Shown: piece after piece, positions 1 through 12,301 of the stretch
How positions within the stretch are numbered: the first letter of the stretch is position 1
Layout: each line of letters opens with the position of its first letter
Source of the DNA: Sindora glabra
Taxonomy: Eukaryota; Streptophyta; Magnoliopsida; Fabales; Fabaceae
Length of the DNA: 64,000 nt
Direction of reading: 5' to 3'
Assembly: GCA_020226215.1 (NCBI GenBank)
Contig: CM035225.1
Location: 13,651,868-13,715,867, forward strand
Program-made: the position numbers and the translations under genes
Notes under the pieces: generated by a model
Seen by the model: the letters and a program-made list of their open reading frames with translations, nothing else
Told to the model about the DNA's origin: nothing
The model's database searches: none

Positions 1-1060
1 GTCTCATAATGCTAGCTATGTCCCTTCTAGGGTTATGGTCAAGGAAAGTTGCTAGGTTTTTATGTTATTGGGATTCATGAATAATGAATATTAACACCCA
101 ACACGCCTATTTAATATAGGTGCATAGAAAACCCTAACTAATTGGGCTTTATTCCATGTATAATTATGGGCTTATAATTGAGTCTTACAATTATAACATG
201 AAATTCCCATATACTAAGCCCAAACAATTTAGTTCGTCAATTCCAAATTTGTTAGGTTCAAAGTGTGCAACCCTATAGGTTCTCATTACATTAAGAATAA
301 TCATAAATTATATTAATGATCATAAATAATGAGCAATATTTAGTAATACATCATTATTGCCTAAGTAATGAGAAAGTCAGTGATTCAACTAAACATATAT
401 ATGTGATCATCATTTATAACTTTTTATCCTAAACATCTAGTTAAGTACGAGACATAAACTGTGTCATTCTCGTATAGCCTAATTCAAAGTTTTCTTAATT
501 CCTAAGTAAATTGACTAAAGAAAATATAATTGATATCTAATGTCAATCTATTTAAGCATAGCCATGCACTTTTCTTAGCCTTACTTAATTAAGGGGCCTA
601 TAGATGTCACTCTTATTATATTAGAGGGATAAATTCCATCTTGATCACTCAAATCCATCTATATGATATATGACACATCCAATAACTACCCTTTCATTCA
701 CTCAATCATAAGTAACATAGAATAGTATTAAAATGTGGAAGTTACATGTAAGGAACCTTAGCAATCTCAGATTAAAAGACTATATTAATGATGATAACTA
801 AAAATCACTCATAGCACTAATATAACAATCCATGTAGTGTTCTTAGCGTGGATCGATTCGGTATACATGTTTTCTAACTTATACTTATGTGTAGACTTAA
901 TATCTCATATAAGTCACCATATATGTTAATCTTAACATATCAATGCAACCCAATTAACAATGATACATGACTAAGGACATTTAAGAATATAATTATTCTA
1001 GGATTATTATTATAATTTAATATGCTATGTAGAAAATATATGTATAAATATGATAATTGG
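1..1060 (-). repeat. LTR-like dispersed repeat, partial
   Basis: No coding potential. Read on the minus strand, the first 250 bases resemble a plant LTR promoter: GCCCA/GGGC motifs are followed by a TATA-like TATTAAATAGG (complement around 107-118). The rest is an unstructured AT-rich stretch of the kind found next to plant LTRs. I cannot place either end, a primer site or a target duplication, and the left edge is the window edge. It could be part of a 3' LTR or an untranslated spacer. Inference from resemblance only. Confidence 0.3.
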
Positions 1061-2689
1061 AAATACCTTTCAAATAACATGATTCAAATTTACAATCATC
1101 CATATGATTAGTTTTAAAGCATATACACTAACAAAATTGATAAGGGATTCATGCAGACAAATATGTGTCATAAGTTGTTCAAAAGCTTGAAAGTAATATA
1201 TCTTAACCTTTGTATATAGGTTGATCATCATGCAAGCAATGCATTCAAGAAAAGGCTAAAAGGTATCCTTTGCTATGTATCCATTGATGAAAGGAGGGTG
1301 ATATTTTGAAGACAATAATTGCAAACAAAAGATAAGGGTTCCAAGCAAAAAAGACCTGTCTCTAACAGCCTCTCTAAATTAAATCCCATTGCTTATGTGT
1401 ATATGCTCTAGTGAAGACAACTATAGAAATCCACTCTTAGTTAAGGAATAAAGCTATCTCTATTTCAAGTTAATGAACTGACAAATCCTTGTAATATCCT
1501 ATTAGTGAAGATGCAGTAGTGCTTGCTGGGTGGATCCTTCTAGGAAAATTATGCATGGAAGTTGAGTTGGAAACAATATGTATAGTGTAACATTTCATTA
1601 TTTTCAATAAAATAAATGTGTGACTTTCATTATATGGGATGCCTTAGATTATATTTCTAGGAATATATATGACAGGTTAACACAATCTTTGAAAAGGGTT
1701 GCTTTTTAAAAATATTGGTGACAATATTTCTAATGTTGAGTTCATTGATAATATTTTCATAAGAGGCAAAGCATGTAGTGAACAAAAGAGAATTTCAAAA
1801 GGTTGCAATTAAAATGAAATTAGATACGTGATAGCTAACAAATCAATGATTTTGCACAACAAGTCAATGAATTTCCATACATGATAGCTAAAATGGCAAA
1901 TTTCATGTTAAGAAGCAAGCATGAAAAGCTTCACAGTAAAGAACCAAAGAAGATTAGGATACATAATTGTTCACCAATTTAATCGTTTCATATTCATAAA
2001 TTTTAGTCACATGATACAACTTGCTAAGTTTCATATTCACATTGATTATATTTAGCCTACAAGCAATACAATCAAGTTTTATCTCCCCTCTTGACAGACC
2101 CTTGTGATTAAATCAATAAATTTCATGAGTATAGTAGCATTTGCTAACAAGATTAAGTAAAAGAAATGCCCAAGTAAACACTAGTCCAGTATAGTATTGA
2201 TGCTTGGTATCCAAAAATAGTAATTGAGTCACCATTAATTAGGCACAACTAAAAAGAGTATAATTACTTCAATGTACGCACAGTGGCAATAGCTATAACA
2301 AAGTTCCATCGTTACAGGCAGAATAAAAAAGGTTTATAGGTATAGCAAAAGAAGGAGTATCAAATGGCATTGAAACTCACATTATAGTATGATACCAAGC
2401 TCTCGCATCTCAAGCCACTCTCTTGTAGTGTACTTGGCCCCACAAAAATTACTTTGGCCACATCCATGATCACTTTTCCAACTTTTAAATTAAGGAATGT
2501 GCAATCTTTAAAGCTTCATGTCCAAATACCATTCATAATCCTTTGATAGAATTTCTTCTCCATGTGTCTTATAACCATTGATAATTAAATCCAATGCCAG
2601 ATGCATATGATTTGCATTGCCCTTCACCTGCTAGACATTGAAACATGGATTAGTTGATGAGAGAACTAGCAAAGGACAAGAAATGTTAT
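1061..2689. other. No recognisable gene
   Basis: This is AT-rich sequence without an open frame of note. A tRNA-Met primer-site-like TTGGTATCA occurs on the minus strand near 2390, but without a matching LTR pair. Probably old transposon-derived sequence; nothing more can be supported. Confidence 0.4.
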
Positions 2690-3361
2690 TATAAGGGATA
2701 ATGCTATATACCTCACCATCTTCCAACCTCCAAAACAATGGCAGGGACATCCACTCTATAACCCATAGCCCACAATCATACCTATACTAAATGAAGGGTG
2801 GTTTCAACCATTGTATATGGCCATGTACAATGGTTTAAGAAGAAAGGTTTAAGAAGATCAATATGAATTCTCACTCATGGGAAGTGTCTAAGAATATAGC
2901 CTTGGAGAATTGGATTGTCAATCTGCATAACTATTCCATTACGTTCTCCAATCTTCCTTATACTATCCTCTATGAAATAATTGAAAGTTATGTATTTGGA
3001 GCCAAAAGAAAGCCTTTATCATGTCAACATCGACAAGACTAGTTAATTGAGTCCATCTTGTTATATTGAAAAGATTACCTAATATATTTCATAGGGAATA
3101 TTCTTCAATTTTTGTAGCCTTACTTTCTATTGGAACTTTGACAATGAAAGTGTTTATGCTATCATCACCAATAAGTAGATCAATAGGTAGTGCCCAACTA
3201 TTATGAATCATATTGTGGACAACATCTTTGTTTTGTCACCTAGCATTGAAAACTTTTCCAACAAAGGTAACGCCAACCAACTTGATAGGTGTACTGGTTA
3301 ATTCCACCAGATCTTTATCATTCAGGGTACTAGTGGATGAATTTGTCACCCTGGTTGTCAT
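2690..3361 (-). pseudogene. DUF4283 / At4g02000-like gag-type relic
   Basis: A broken coding region on the minus strand. It opens with an ATG at 3361-3359 and reads about 35 codons to VGKVFNAR, where an in-frame TGA interrupts. Further on it shows NLFNITRW, DMIKAFFWLQIHN and, after a frame change, IGERNGIVMQID, GYILR and VRIHIDLLKPF. This order (VGK...NLF...W.QIH..P...IG..IG.V..ID...G..LR.RV.ID..KP) is that of the DUF4283 domain found in plant LINE ORF1 and At4g02000-like proteins, normally followed by a CCHC zinc knuckle, which I do not see. At least three stops and one frameshift make it non-functional. No reverse transcriptase is visible beside it, so it may be a truncated LINE or a domesticated-type relic. 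Confidence 0.62.
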
Positions 3362-3887
3362 TGTGGCATATATATGATTTAGCTAAGATGCTTTTCTTGC
3401 AATAAGTTGTGATATCACTTAATTACTTGTATGACCAGGTTACACGAAACTTTTCATTTGACAAAATTAGTAAACTTGGAAAGGAAAGGATCTAGGAATT
3501 GTAATGGAAAATGTTCAGTAGTATATTATGAGATGAAATGACAAGGTAGGCATGCGTAAGGCTATATGCAGATTAAAGTTGATTAAAAGTGAATCACGAG
3601 TCTATAGTGATATGTTGTTGCCAGTGTTTCTGAAGAAAGAGTCGAGGAAGGTGGAGTGGCCTAGGTTTTGATAAAATATTGGGAAGAAAAAATAAAAAGC
3701 GGTGGCAGCTATGTTGGGGACCAAACAAGAAGGCGATATGACAAGAACTCTCCAATTGAGAGAAGATTCATAGACTAACTTGTAATAAATATATATTAAT
3801 ATGTAATAAATATTTATCAATATACTACTAACATTTACGAGGTGTATTATATTAGAAGATAAGAATATGGATCATAAATACTATGCT
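3362..3887. other. No recognisable gene
   Basis: Lies upstream (on the minus strand) of the DUF4283 relic. A 72-codon minus-strand frame (3602-3820) contains hydrophobic stretches but no known domain, and I do not call it a gene. Confidence 0.35.
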
Positions 3888-4750
3888 TTTACTATAAAAA
3901 AACATGAGTAGAATTTTGGGATGGAAAATTTTCTCTCAATTTTAAATGGAATTATGATGGAGTCTCTGTTGCTATTGTTTCTTCAAAGTCTTTTGAAATT
4001 TACAATGAAATTAAGATGGAATTTATTTTGTGATTTTTGTTCCATCCCAATTCCATCTCAAATTTAAAATTTAGGAAATTTATTTTTTATTTTCATTTGT
4101 AGCAAAATTAGAATGAAAATTTTGTCACAATAATATCACTCGCCCAAATAAAACAACATTTTTAGGTTTTTTGTTGTTGCATTAGAATTTCAAATTCTTC
4201 ATTTTTAATATTAATTTCATTTATTTACAAAAGTAAAAGAATATATAATTTTCTAAATTTTATAATTCATTGATTAATTTTATTTTTTATTTTTTGCATA
4301 AAATTTGAGGAATTTTAGAAATATACTTTTAAAAAATTAATCAATTTATTCAATTAAAGATTATAAAACATATAATTAACTTTTATTTATTAGTTAATTT
4401 TAATTCTTAACGATTTTTTGAAATTATGAGTGAATTTTAATAAAATAAAAAATTTCATTTCATTAATTAAAAAAACTTTGTTATTATTTTTTAAATTTTG
4501 AGGGAATTTTAAAAAGTAATTTTTAAAAATTAATTTTTTTAATTTAAAATATTTAAGATCCATATTATTAATTTTTATTTTTTGGAAATCAAGTGGAAAT
4601 TTAAAGAAAAAACAACTTAAAAAAAATTAAAAATGGGTTGCGAAATTTCCATCTCAAACAGTGCTATTAAAACGACGTGCTTTTACATTGTGATGGCCTT
4701 TTCGTCTCAATTCTGTCGCAAACTCATTTACTTATTTTTAGGAGTCCCAA
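3888..4750. mobile_element. Non-autonomous CACTA-like element, tentative
   Basis: The left part starts TTACTATAAAAAAAC, close to the CACTACAAAAAA terminus of plant CACTA elements. It continues with a run of short motifs (GGGATGGAAA, TTCCATCCC, TTCCATCTCAAA, TTTCCATCTC, TTCGTCTCAA) typical of subterminal repeats built on 'gggacggaaattt / ccgtccc'. The right end is poorly conserved (possibly TTTTTAGGAGT near 4740). The middle is very AT-rich and non-coding. No clear 3 bp target duplication was found, so both boundaries are estimates. Confidence 0.35.
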
Positions 4751-5879
4751 ATAGATTTCTCTTCGTGATTTCATTGCACTGCAGAGAGATGGAAAGCTAG
4801 AGAATTAAAACTAACAAAAGTAAGTGAAAATAGAAAAGAGGCCGCATAAGAAAATCAATAAAAATTCAGAAAAATATTTTAAAAAAATTCCTAACCCTGT
4901 GAAAATGATAAAACTTGGAATAACATAGTTTCATCCTTAAATTCCACCGAACATTTCAGCAATTATCACTACTGAAAAACCTAAAAAATATTTGAAAAGA
5001 AAAAACTAACGAAAGGAAGGTCAAAATTAGATAAAAAAATTGAATAATCTATTCCTTAATAATGGCGCCAAAAATTTGATGCACATTATTTCAAAAGAAA
5101 ATTATTACTAGACTTACTCTAACATGTAGTTAGAGCAAGTTTATGTCAAACTCAAGAGGATAGAAGTTAATATATAATGTAAAATGTATCAATTGGGGGT
5201 TTTGTAGTGAAATCTAATTGAAACAAATAAGATTAGTACAATAAGAAAATCTGCATTTAGTGAAGGATTTAGATATGAAATTTTCATTAGCAAATGAGAT
5301 GTTAGGAGTTATATTTATGTTGTGAATTTAGCCATGGGTTTGACTCATCCATTTCTATTTATATTTGATTTATAGAATTTTCCAACTAAAAGTTATATCC
5401 ATTGCTAAATTCACCAGCAATATTCAATGATGGAGTAAGCAATGGAATAAAAAAATTGTTTTCGAATCATTGATAGATCTAGTGATAAATTTGTACATGA
5501 AAATTTAAAATTTTGTTTAGTAGTGAATTGAATTTTTCTTGAAAATTAGCAAGAGGTGTCACACTATTTGTCACTAATTCTATTGCTAATTAAAATGCAC
5601 CATGCCATTAAATAATAATTAGTGATGAATTAATTATTGTTAATTTTATTGCTAACTTCAATTATATATCAAAACCTAATACCATACCCCTCATTTTTCC
5701 CTTTCCTTTTCTCCTCACCCTCCCTTTTTACTCTAGTGCCACTACATGGAGGCATTGCCTCCATTCACTATGTTGCCCTTTTCACCGCCATTGCCTTTGC
5801 CTTGTGTTGCTTTACATTTTAATTGGCGAGTTTTCCTTTTTCATGCTATTTTGGTAGTTTTTCAATTTCTTTTTTTTAG
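4751..5879. other. AT-rich sequence with transposon-like words
   Basis: No gene. Between about 5380 and 5640 short words such as ATTGCTAA, CACTAATTC and GTGATGAATT recur in both orientations, as in the subterminal region of CACTA or Mutator-like elements, but no pair of termini could be matched. Overlapping short open frames at 5637-5952 are hydrophobic and pyrimidine-driven and are not called. Confidence 0.3.
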
Positions 5880-6410
5880 GTTTAGTTTTATGATTTGTCA
5901 TTATTTTATATGTTGCATTGTTGATTGTTGTATTGTTTATTTTTATGTTTGATGACTGTATTGTTGATTATTTTGTTAAAAAATATTCACTTTTAGGGAT
6001 TTTTTTCACAAAAACAAGCAATTTTTTTCCTTTTGGGGTAAGGCCAAAAAAAGTTGCATTTTTCTTTTGATTTTTTGGGTTTACTTTTGCGGTTTATGAT
6101 TATTTTATGTATTGTATTGTTGATTAATTTTGTGCTTGATACTGTAATGTTGATTATTTTTTGAAAAAGGATTCAACTTAGGAATTTATTTCCTTTTGGG
6201 GTTCGGCTAAACAAAGTTGCATTTTTTAATAATTTTTTGGATTTCATTTTGTGAATTGTGATTATTTTATTAATTTTTTTGTATTTAATTGTTGTAGCAA
6301 GTTTATTGTTGATTATTTTGCAAAAAAAAGTCCACTTTTAGGAATTTTTTTGTTAAAAAGTTGAAAATTTTCCTTTTTGTGTTAGTCCTAAAAAAAGTTT
6401 TTACTTTGAA
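5880..6410. repeat. Degenerate tandem array, three units of ~160-180 bp
   Basis: Three successive units share a landmark order: TGATTATTTTAT, then GTATTGTTGATTA, then a CACTTTTAGGAATTT-like block, then CCTTTTGGGGT followed by GTTGCATTTTT. The CCTTTTGGGGT-type landmark falls near 6030, 6191 and 6373, giving periods of about 161 and 182. The sequence is T-rich on the given strand and non-coding. Confidence 0.65.
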
Positions 6411-8133
6411 ACAATAACATAATCATAAAAAAATTTTAGTTTGGGCAAATTTACTTTAAACACTTTATTAAACAACCATATTGTTCAAAATGTAAAATGT
6501 GCATGTAGTTATTACAAGTGAAAGTAGGATTATGCATTCATCTTAGAATATGCTCAACAATTTTTTCCTTGAATCCAAATTATCCAAACTAGTTAATCCT
6601 CCAACCTCATCCTATCCAAAACAAGTCTCCAATTCTTGTAACAAATATAACTACATAACTAAATTATTATAGTATGAATCAAGATTGTTATGTAGATAAA
6701 TATTATCCTCAATTCTATCAAATACCACTTCAACCATCAATCTTGAAATATTTAACACAACCATTTCAAAATAACTTAAATCTTTGACAACTTGATTTAC
6801 CCATAAATTAAGCTTGGAGGAAAAATATTATAACATTGGAAATGAAGCTTTTATCTTTACATTGTTTTTATTGAAAAAAGAAGTATAACCCTTTACGGTT
6901 CATCTTTTTAAAAAAATAGGTTGATAATTAAGTTTACTAAAAAATTGAATTGGATGTATAAAAAAAATGAAAATTTTCTTTTAGGCTTTGGAAAAGATTA
7001 GACCTTGAAGGAAAATTTTTTAAAAAGAGTGAAGAAAAATAACAAAAGCTATTTGACATAAAATTTGCATTAAGATGAAAAAGGTAAAAATAAAAATACG
7101 AAAAAGAATAAAAGTTAGATGTACTCAATTAATTTTATATTTGTAATATTGTAATTTGTCATACACTACTCAATTTTTCTTTATTTTCAATTCTATATGT
7201 GTACCAAGTTTTAAGTTAAAGGGATTCTTGTTGTCTGATGATATCCATGTATTGTTATCCTTTAAAATTACTTGCTTTAGTAAATGAGTTAACATATAAC
7301 TTACAAATATTATCATAAAATTTTATGAACATGATAGCTTAGGCATCAAATTGTTTGATTATATTCCTTTCCTTTTCTCAATTTCTACATTTGTTTAAGT
7401 CAAAACATAGTTATCATTAGAACTTTATTATGTTATGTTCAATTTTAAACAAGCCGTTATTATGGATTTCGAATTCTATCTTCTTCTTAGTTTATATGAA
7501 TGGGTTTATTATACTTTACCAAGTTCAATTTCCTAACATAAAATATTATTTGCATTTAGTTTCCTTTTCAATTAATTTACTATTGCTTCACTTATTCCCT
7601 ACCTATTATTAAAAGAAGTTGTTTAAACAAAACCTAGTATTTCCACTTTTAACAATACAAGTTTTTTTCCCATTTGGTTCTTTTGAAAAGGAGGTCGTAT
7701 CTTTATTGATTTTAGTGATAGTAGGGATAAAAACTAACTCAATTAATATCCTCTTTGGGTTGCTTTTGAATTGCATTTACTTTTCAACAATATGAAGCTT
7801 ATATTATTTATCTACTAAGACATTTAAAACCCAATATATTAAAAAACTAACATTTTTATGTTATGACATTTGTTTATTATAATAATTGATATATTAAACT
7901 GAGGCACTTATTGTTTTGTATTAAAAAATTATGAATCCACATCAATTAGTTGTATTAAACTAATGTGAAAAGTATTTAAAACAACAATTGTTTATCAATT
8001 GACATGTTATATTTGATCGCTAATATTTTTATATCAAATGTTGAATATTTCATGTCATTTTTAATATATAATTGATATGAAATATCTAATGATGTTATTT
8101 TACTTTTTAAATAATTCAAGAAAATAAGGACCC
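6411..8133. other. AT-rich intergenic sequence
   Basis: No gene is supported. Between 7900 and 8110 short inverted words (ACATCAATTAGTT / ACTAATGTG, TTGATATGAAAT / ATTTCATGTCA) resemble the subterminal repeats of the CACTA-like element at 36.7 kb, so part of this stretch may be an older relative. Confidence 0.3.
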
Positions 8134-8580
8134 ACTACAATAAAAAAAACTTTCAGTGACAACATTTGTCATTGTTGTAGATGACTCGGTCACCACAGAA
8201 AGAAAAAATCATCATAAAAAATGTCATTAATATAAGTTCGTCAATGAAAGCATCAACACCGACAACAAATAGTCGTTAGTAAAAGTCCACTCTTTTGCGA
8301 CAACTATGTCATTGTGGAAACCATTTTCAAAATTTAAATTTTTTTCAATTTAATTTTTTTAATAATGATTTTATCATCGCTAAAAGTTTGAATTTTAGCT
8401 ATGACAATGTCATCACTTTATACTTTAAAATAAAAAATAAAAAAAGAAACAAATCTTTTAGCAATGACTTTGCCATAGTTAAAAGTCATTTTATTTTATT
8501 TTTTATTTTTATATTCAACTCATTGCAATAACTATGTTGTCGTTAAAAGTTTTAATTTTAATTTTTTTATTAAAAATGTA
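8134..8580 (-). repeat. CACTA 3' terminus with subterminal repeats
   Basis: CACTACAATAAAA at 8134 is a canonical plant CACTA end. At least six degenerate subterminal motifs follow (around 8151, 8225, 8300, 8370, 8400, 8460 and 8530) combining GACAA, TTGTCATTG/TGTCATCAC and CTAAAAG/GTTAAAAG in both orientations. The same words fill 63660-63990 in copy B, which confirms family identity. In this superfamily such repeats are the transposase-binding region. Confidence 0.75.
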
Positions 8581-8847
8581 ATTAAATTAATATATTATAT
8601 TTAATAATATAGATAATAATATTTTTTATTTCAATTTAATTGAATTAATTTAATTTTATTTAATTTAAATTGTACAAACAAAATATGCCAACGATACTAA
8701 TAGTAATGTGTAATATAATCACATGATCCATATAAAAAATTATATATTCATAAAATAATTGTATAATTATTTATACATAAATAAAAAATTTTATATACAT
8801 GATCTATATAAATATCTATACATATAAAAAAATCATAAATACAAAAT

Positions 8848-9536
8848 CTAAGGGGAAGGAAGATGCAGATAATATGATGTATTGTCATTCGTACTAGGAC
8901 TATCATCATCATTATCATCTTAACGAGGTGGATGTTGCATATAGGGTGGTGCTTAGGAGGGATCAAGTGGTTGGGCGGAGAGTGCAGCTACAAATCTGCT
9001 TGGTCTAGGTAGTGTAGTAGTGAATGGCGGCACAAGTAGTATAAGACCTTGTTGTTTGAATAAAGAAGCTTTATCAGGTATGTCTTGAACTGTTGTTGCA
9101 TCTGTTGTTACTACTAAATCAACAACTGGCTCTACTAAAGTTGCTTTCAACTCTGCTGCAGCTACTCCTGTAACTTACCCACTTGAGACACATAGTGGGG
9201 GCTCGCCCTGAAGCTAGAGGTGCTTACCGAATAGTATGTTTTCCAGCTAGCACATGATCGATCACCTTTTTATACCCTTGATAAGTGCCAAGCACCTTAT
9301 CAATAATGGCAATCTCGTTGATCTGCATAAAATTGCTAGGCGAGCTAACGGATGATACACGGAACTGGGTATGCTAGATTGTTAGCTCAGCCATCCTTGT
9401 CTTGAATTACTGAAAAAGATTTAATTACACAGACTACAAGAAAATTTATATCATTAAAATATAAAGTTTTACTAACTTACATAATATTTTGAAGGGGTTA
9501 AATGCACCCATTCCCCTTGTCCTATACGTGTGTTGA
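8848..9536 (-). pseudogene. Ptta/En-Spm transposase, 3' exons (copy A)
   Basis: Minus-strand remains of the plant transposase Ptta/En/Spm (Transposase_24-like) C-terminal half. The last exon ends at TAG 8850-8848 after an acidic Asp-rich tail and a conserved YLHLP ending, which matches YLHLPCP in copy B. Upstream, the segment around LFKQQG and APPF/VPPF aligns with LLKQHG...APPF in copy B. An intron with donor GTAAGT (complement of 9475-9480) and an acceptor near 9402-9411 separates it from the exon containing the GVHPT-like block. Coding continues upstream to about 9537, where an LTR retrotransposon interrupts. A stop after LDPS and others break the frame, so it is non-functional. Confidence 0.65.
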
Positions 9537-9876
9537 GAAAGCCTAATGGGGTACTTTAGCACTGAGTTAGCGATTTAAGTATGTTAGCTCATGACCATCC
9601 CTTATGCACTCAAAACTATAGTGAATAGAGTGTCTCTCTCCCTATTCAAATTTATCCTTTTTAGCTTATTGTGCTTGGAGGCTCTATATGTAAGGCAATC
9701 TTGTAATTTGGTATCCGTGGGTGTTTTAGTGACACATGATTGTGGCTTGCAAATTTATGAATTCCATTATCTATTCTAAAAGTGCCATATAGATTTAATG
9801 GGAAGGCTAGCATGTCTACTAAGAGTGGTATATATGTGTTGCTTGGTTTCGGTTAAAGAGCTACTAGCTTATAACA
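9537..9876 (+). repeat. 5' LTR, truncated at its start
   Basis: Aligns with the last ~340 bases of the 3' LTR at 11590-12301: shared blocks include CTTATGCACTCAAAACTATAG, GAGTGTC, GCTTGGAGGCTC and AGAGCTA.TAGCTTATAACA. Roughly the first 370 bases of the LTR are missing, and the sequence runs directly from CACTA transposase sequence into the middle of the LTR. Confidence 0.7.
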
Positions 9877-11589
9877 TTTTTGGGTATCAAAGCTCAATCT
9901 ATGCCAAAAGGTTAAGATTAGGTAGGCTATAATTGATTTAGATACAACTTGTCCAATACTATATAAAGAATGTGCAAAGTTATCTTTCTTAAACTCGAAG
10001 GAGTTATTGCTAAAGACTTGATTAGAAGGTGCAAAAGATTGGATCAGTTTAAGAAGCTAGTTCATAGAGAGATGATGCATTCAAATGACCATAGATTAGT
10101 GCATTGAGTGCAATCATTTATGCTAGAGGGCTTACTTATGTGTGCAAAATGTTAGTTATGCATTTATTCATAGTAATGACATTGAAAGATGCAAACGATT
10201 ATCAAAAGGGATGAGTAAATTGATGGCTAATTTAGAAGGAGAAGCATTGGTTCTGCCAAAAAGCTTAACTATTTTTAGAAAGGTGTGTTAGAGTCAAAAA
10301 GCAAAACCTTGGTCTTGTAAAAATACATGACCATAGTTAGTGGACATATTCTGAAAGATAACACATTAGAGTAATGTATTGAATGGAGTACTCTAGAGGG
10401 GTTAGTCTAAAATTATGTCAAGATAATCTGAAAAGATCATTCATATTACTTAGAGAAGCATAGCCTATAGGTAAAGTGGTGATTTAGTGGAATCAATATA
10501 ATGTGCATAATCCATAGGTTTGATAAAGAATGCACAATCTTCCATAAGATTCTTCAATATAATAGGTTAGGCTGCATAGTTGTCTTGTGGTGTGATAATA
10601 AAGATTTAGATGAATGGTAGCAAACTAGCACTATATAGTCATAGGGTTGAGAAATTTTGTGGTAATGATCATGAGTTTACATTTGCTCATGCACAAGCAT
10701 AGTAAAACTTGAGCTAGAGTGTGAAAGGACTTTATGTTTAACTTTTTTAAAGATATTAAAGGGAAGAGCCATTAGAGGATATGCTTATGGAAGTCATCAG
10801 GGATGTACTCAAGTAAGGACCGTGGGAGCCTAGACATTATTAGATATCACTTAAGATAAGAGGGGTCATGAGGACTGTGATGCTAGAGTGCATCAACTCT
10901 GAAAAGGTGGGCTATGATCTCTAATAAGATGTCAAAAGGTATCAATTCAGAAAGGATCAGAAGATCCAATTAGGTGTGAAAGTAGCATTGCAAAGTGTTA
11001 TGAATTGACTAAAAGCAAGACAAATAGACTTGTAGGCAAGGTTATAGGGCTTATGCATAAATTAAGCATAATTTTTGGCTTTTGTACCAATACAATAGGA
11101 CACTAGGTGTAAGATACTTGTTAGTAGGTAGTTCAAAGTGCCAAGCATTACTTATAAGCTATAGTGTTAGAATACACTTTTGTCATAGAGATAGCATTTG
11201 TGCAAGCTATAAAGGCAGTGAGCATAAAGTTATAAAGATAACTACTCATTAGATGAGTTATCGAGGTAACAAGTTCAAAAAAGCAAGTGGAAAAGTGGCA
11301 TTTAAAGGTGTTAGGACACTTTGAAAGAAGTCTATAGAGGCAGCCCTTTAAGAAATTTATGGATAATACATTTACCTAAAAAGATATCAATGTTGCAAAG
11401 ATAATAACCTAACTTTGAAATAAAAGAATATTGATAACACTTAAATAGACAAGTATGGGAGGTTGAGGTAGTAACTTAAAGAACTAAGCTGAATACTAAG
11501 ATGAAGTATAGAGAGAGTAAGTAAATTCTTCATGAAGGCATGTCAGATTCAGGCATCAATAAGGGCATTGAAATTGAAATAAGGGAAAA
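9877..11589 (+). other. Internal region of the nested LTR element
   Basis: Begins with the primer site TGGGTATCAAAGCTC and ends with the purine-rich AAATAAGGGAAAA. No frame above 60 codons persists and I recognise no gag, protease, integrase or reverse transcriptase motif. Phrases such as 'CTAGAGGGGTTAGT' / 'CTAGAGGGCTTACT' (10120 and 10390) hint at degenerate internal duplication. Confidence 0.55.
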
Positions 11590-12301
11590 TGTCATAACTA
11601 GTAGTTATGACAATCCAACAAGCAAACATGTTTGATTTAATATGAGATTTTGTGAAAAATTAAGCATGTTATAGAGTTTTTATTGCTGAAATTTGTGATC
11701 AATCTAACTTGTATATTATTTTTTTTATTTTCCTAAGTTTAGGAATATTTTAGTAATTTTGACATGATTCAAGAGTTTGAAAGAGTTCGAAAAGTTTGTA
11801 TTTATGATTCTCATATTTTTCTCTTTGTGTTGGTGTATTTTGGTGAATTAGACACCTAGAGCATTACAAAAAGGTTTATGATAACTCAAAAAATGTTTGT
11901 CTACTTATGCTAGGTGAGCTTTCTTTAAAGGGTAGAGTGTTGGTAAGGTTTGGAAAGGGTGCCTTGGTGTTAAATTAAGGACTCGACTGTGTTGACTTGT
12001 GGCCATACCTATACATTCAAAACTATAGAATAAGGCATATATCAACCAAATAGAGTGTCCTCCTCCGTATTTCAATTCGTCCCTTTCAGCTTGTTTTGCT
12101 TGGAGGCTCCATGTATAGGGTGATATTGCAACTCAGTATATGTAAGTGTTTTAGTGATATACAATTGTCACTTATAAACTTATGAATTCCATTATCTATT
12201 CCAAAGGTGTCATGTGAATTCAATAGAAAAGCTCACATATTTGTCAAGAGTAGCAAATATGTGTCGTATAGTTTCAATTAGAGAGCTATTGGTTTATAAC
12301 A
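11590..12301 (+). repeat. 3' LTR (712 bp)
   Basis: Starts TGTCATAAC directly after the polypurine tract and ends TATAACA, fitting the TG...CA rule. Near-complete homology with the solo LTR at 44536-45266 and with the truncated 5' LTR supports both boundaries. The flank CCTTG after 12301 may be one target duplication, but the partner was lost with the truncated 5' end. Confidence 0.75.

Larger units (their letters stand above)
9537..12301 (+). mobile_element. Non-autonomous LTR retrotransposon nested in CACTA copy A
   Basis: It has a truncated 5' LTR (9537-9876), a tRNA-iMet-type primer site (9881-9895, TGGGTATCAAAGC), about 1.7 kb of internal sequence, a polypurine tract (11577-11589, AAATAAGGGAAAA) and a complete 3' LTR (11590-12301, TGTCATAAC...TATAACA). 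The internal part has no long frame and no recognisable gag or pol motif, so it is a non-autonomous (LARD/TRIM-like) or heavily decayed element. The break point is visible because copy B of the host CACTA runs straight through CCTATATGTGTGTTG at this site. A solo LTR of the same family sits at 44536-45266. Confidence 0.75.

Noticed and set aside
2380..2395. tRNA-Met primer-site-like TTGGTATCA on the minus strand
   Set aside because: Only about nine matching bases, with no LTR end or matching LTR nearby.
5637..5952. Two overlapping plus-strand frames rich in Phe, Leu and Pro
   Set aside because: Product of a pyrimidine-rich tract; no domain and different frames overlap.
8748..8966. Minus-strand 72-codon frame
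   Set aside because: Overlaps the transposase C-terminus in another frame and runs into non-coding AT-rich sequence.
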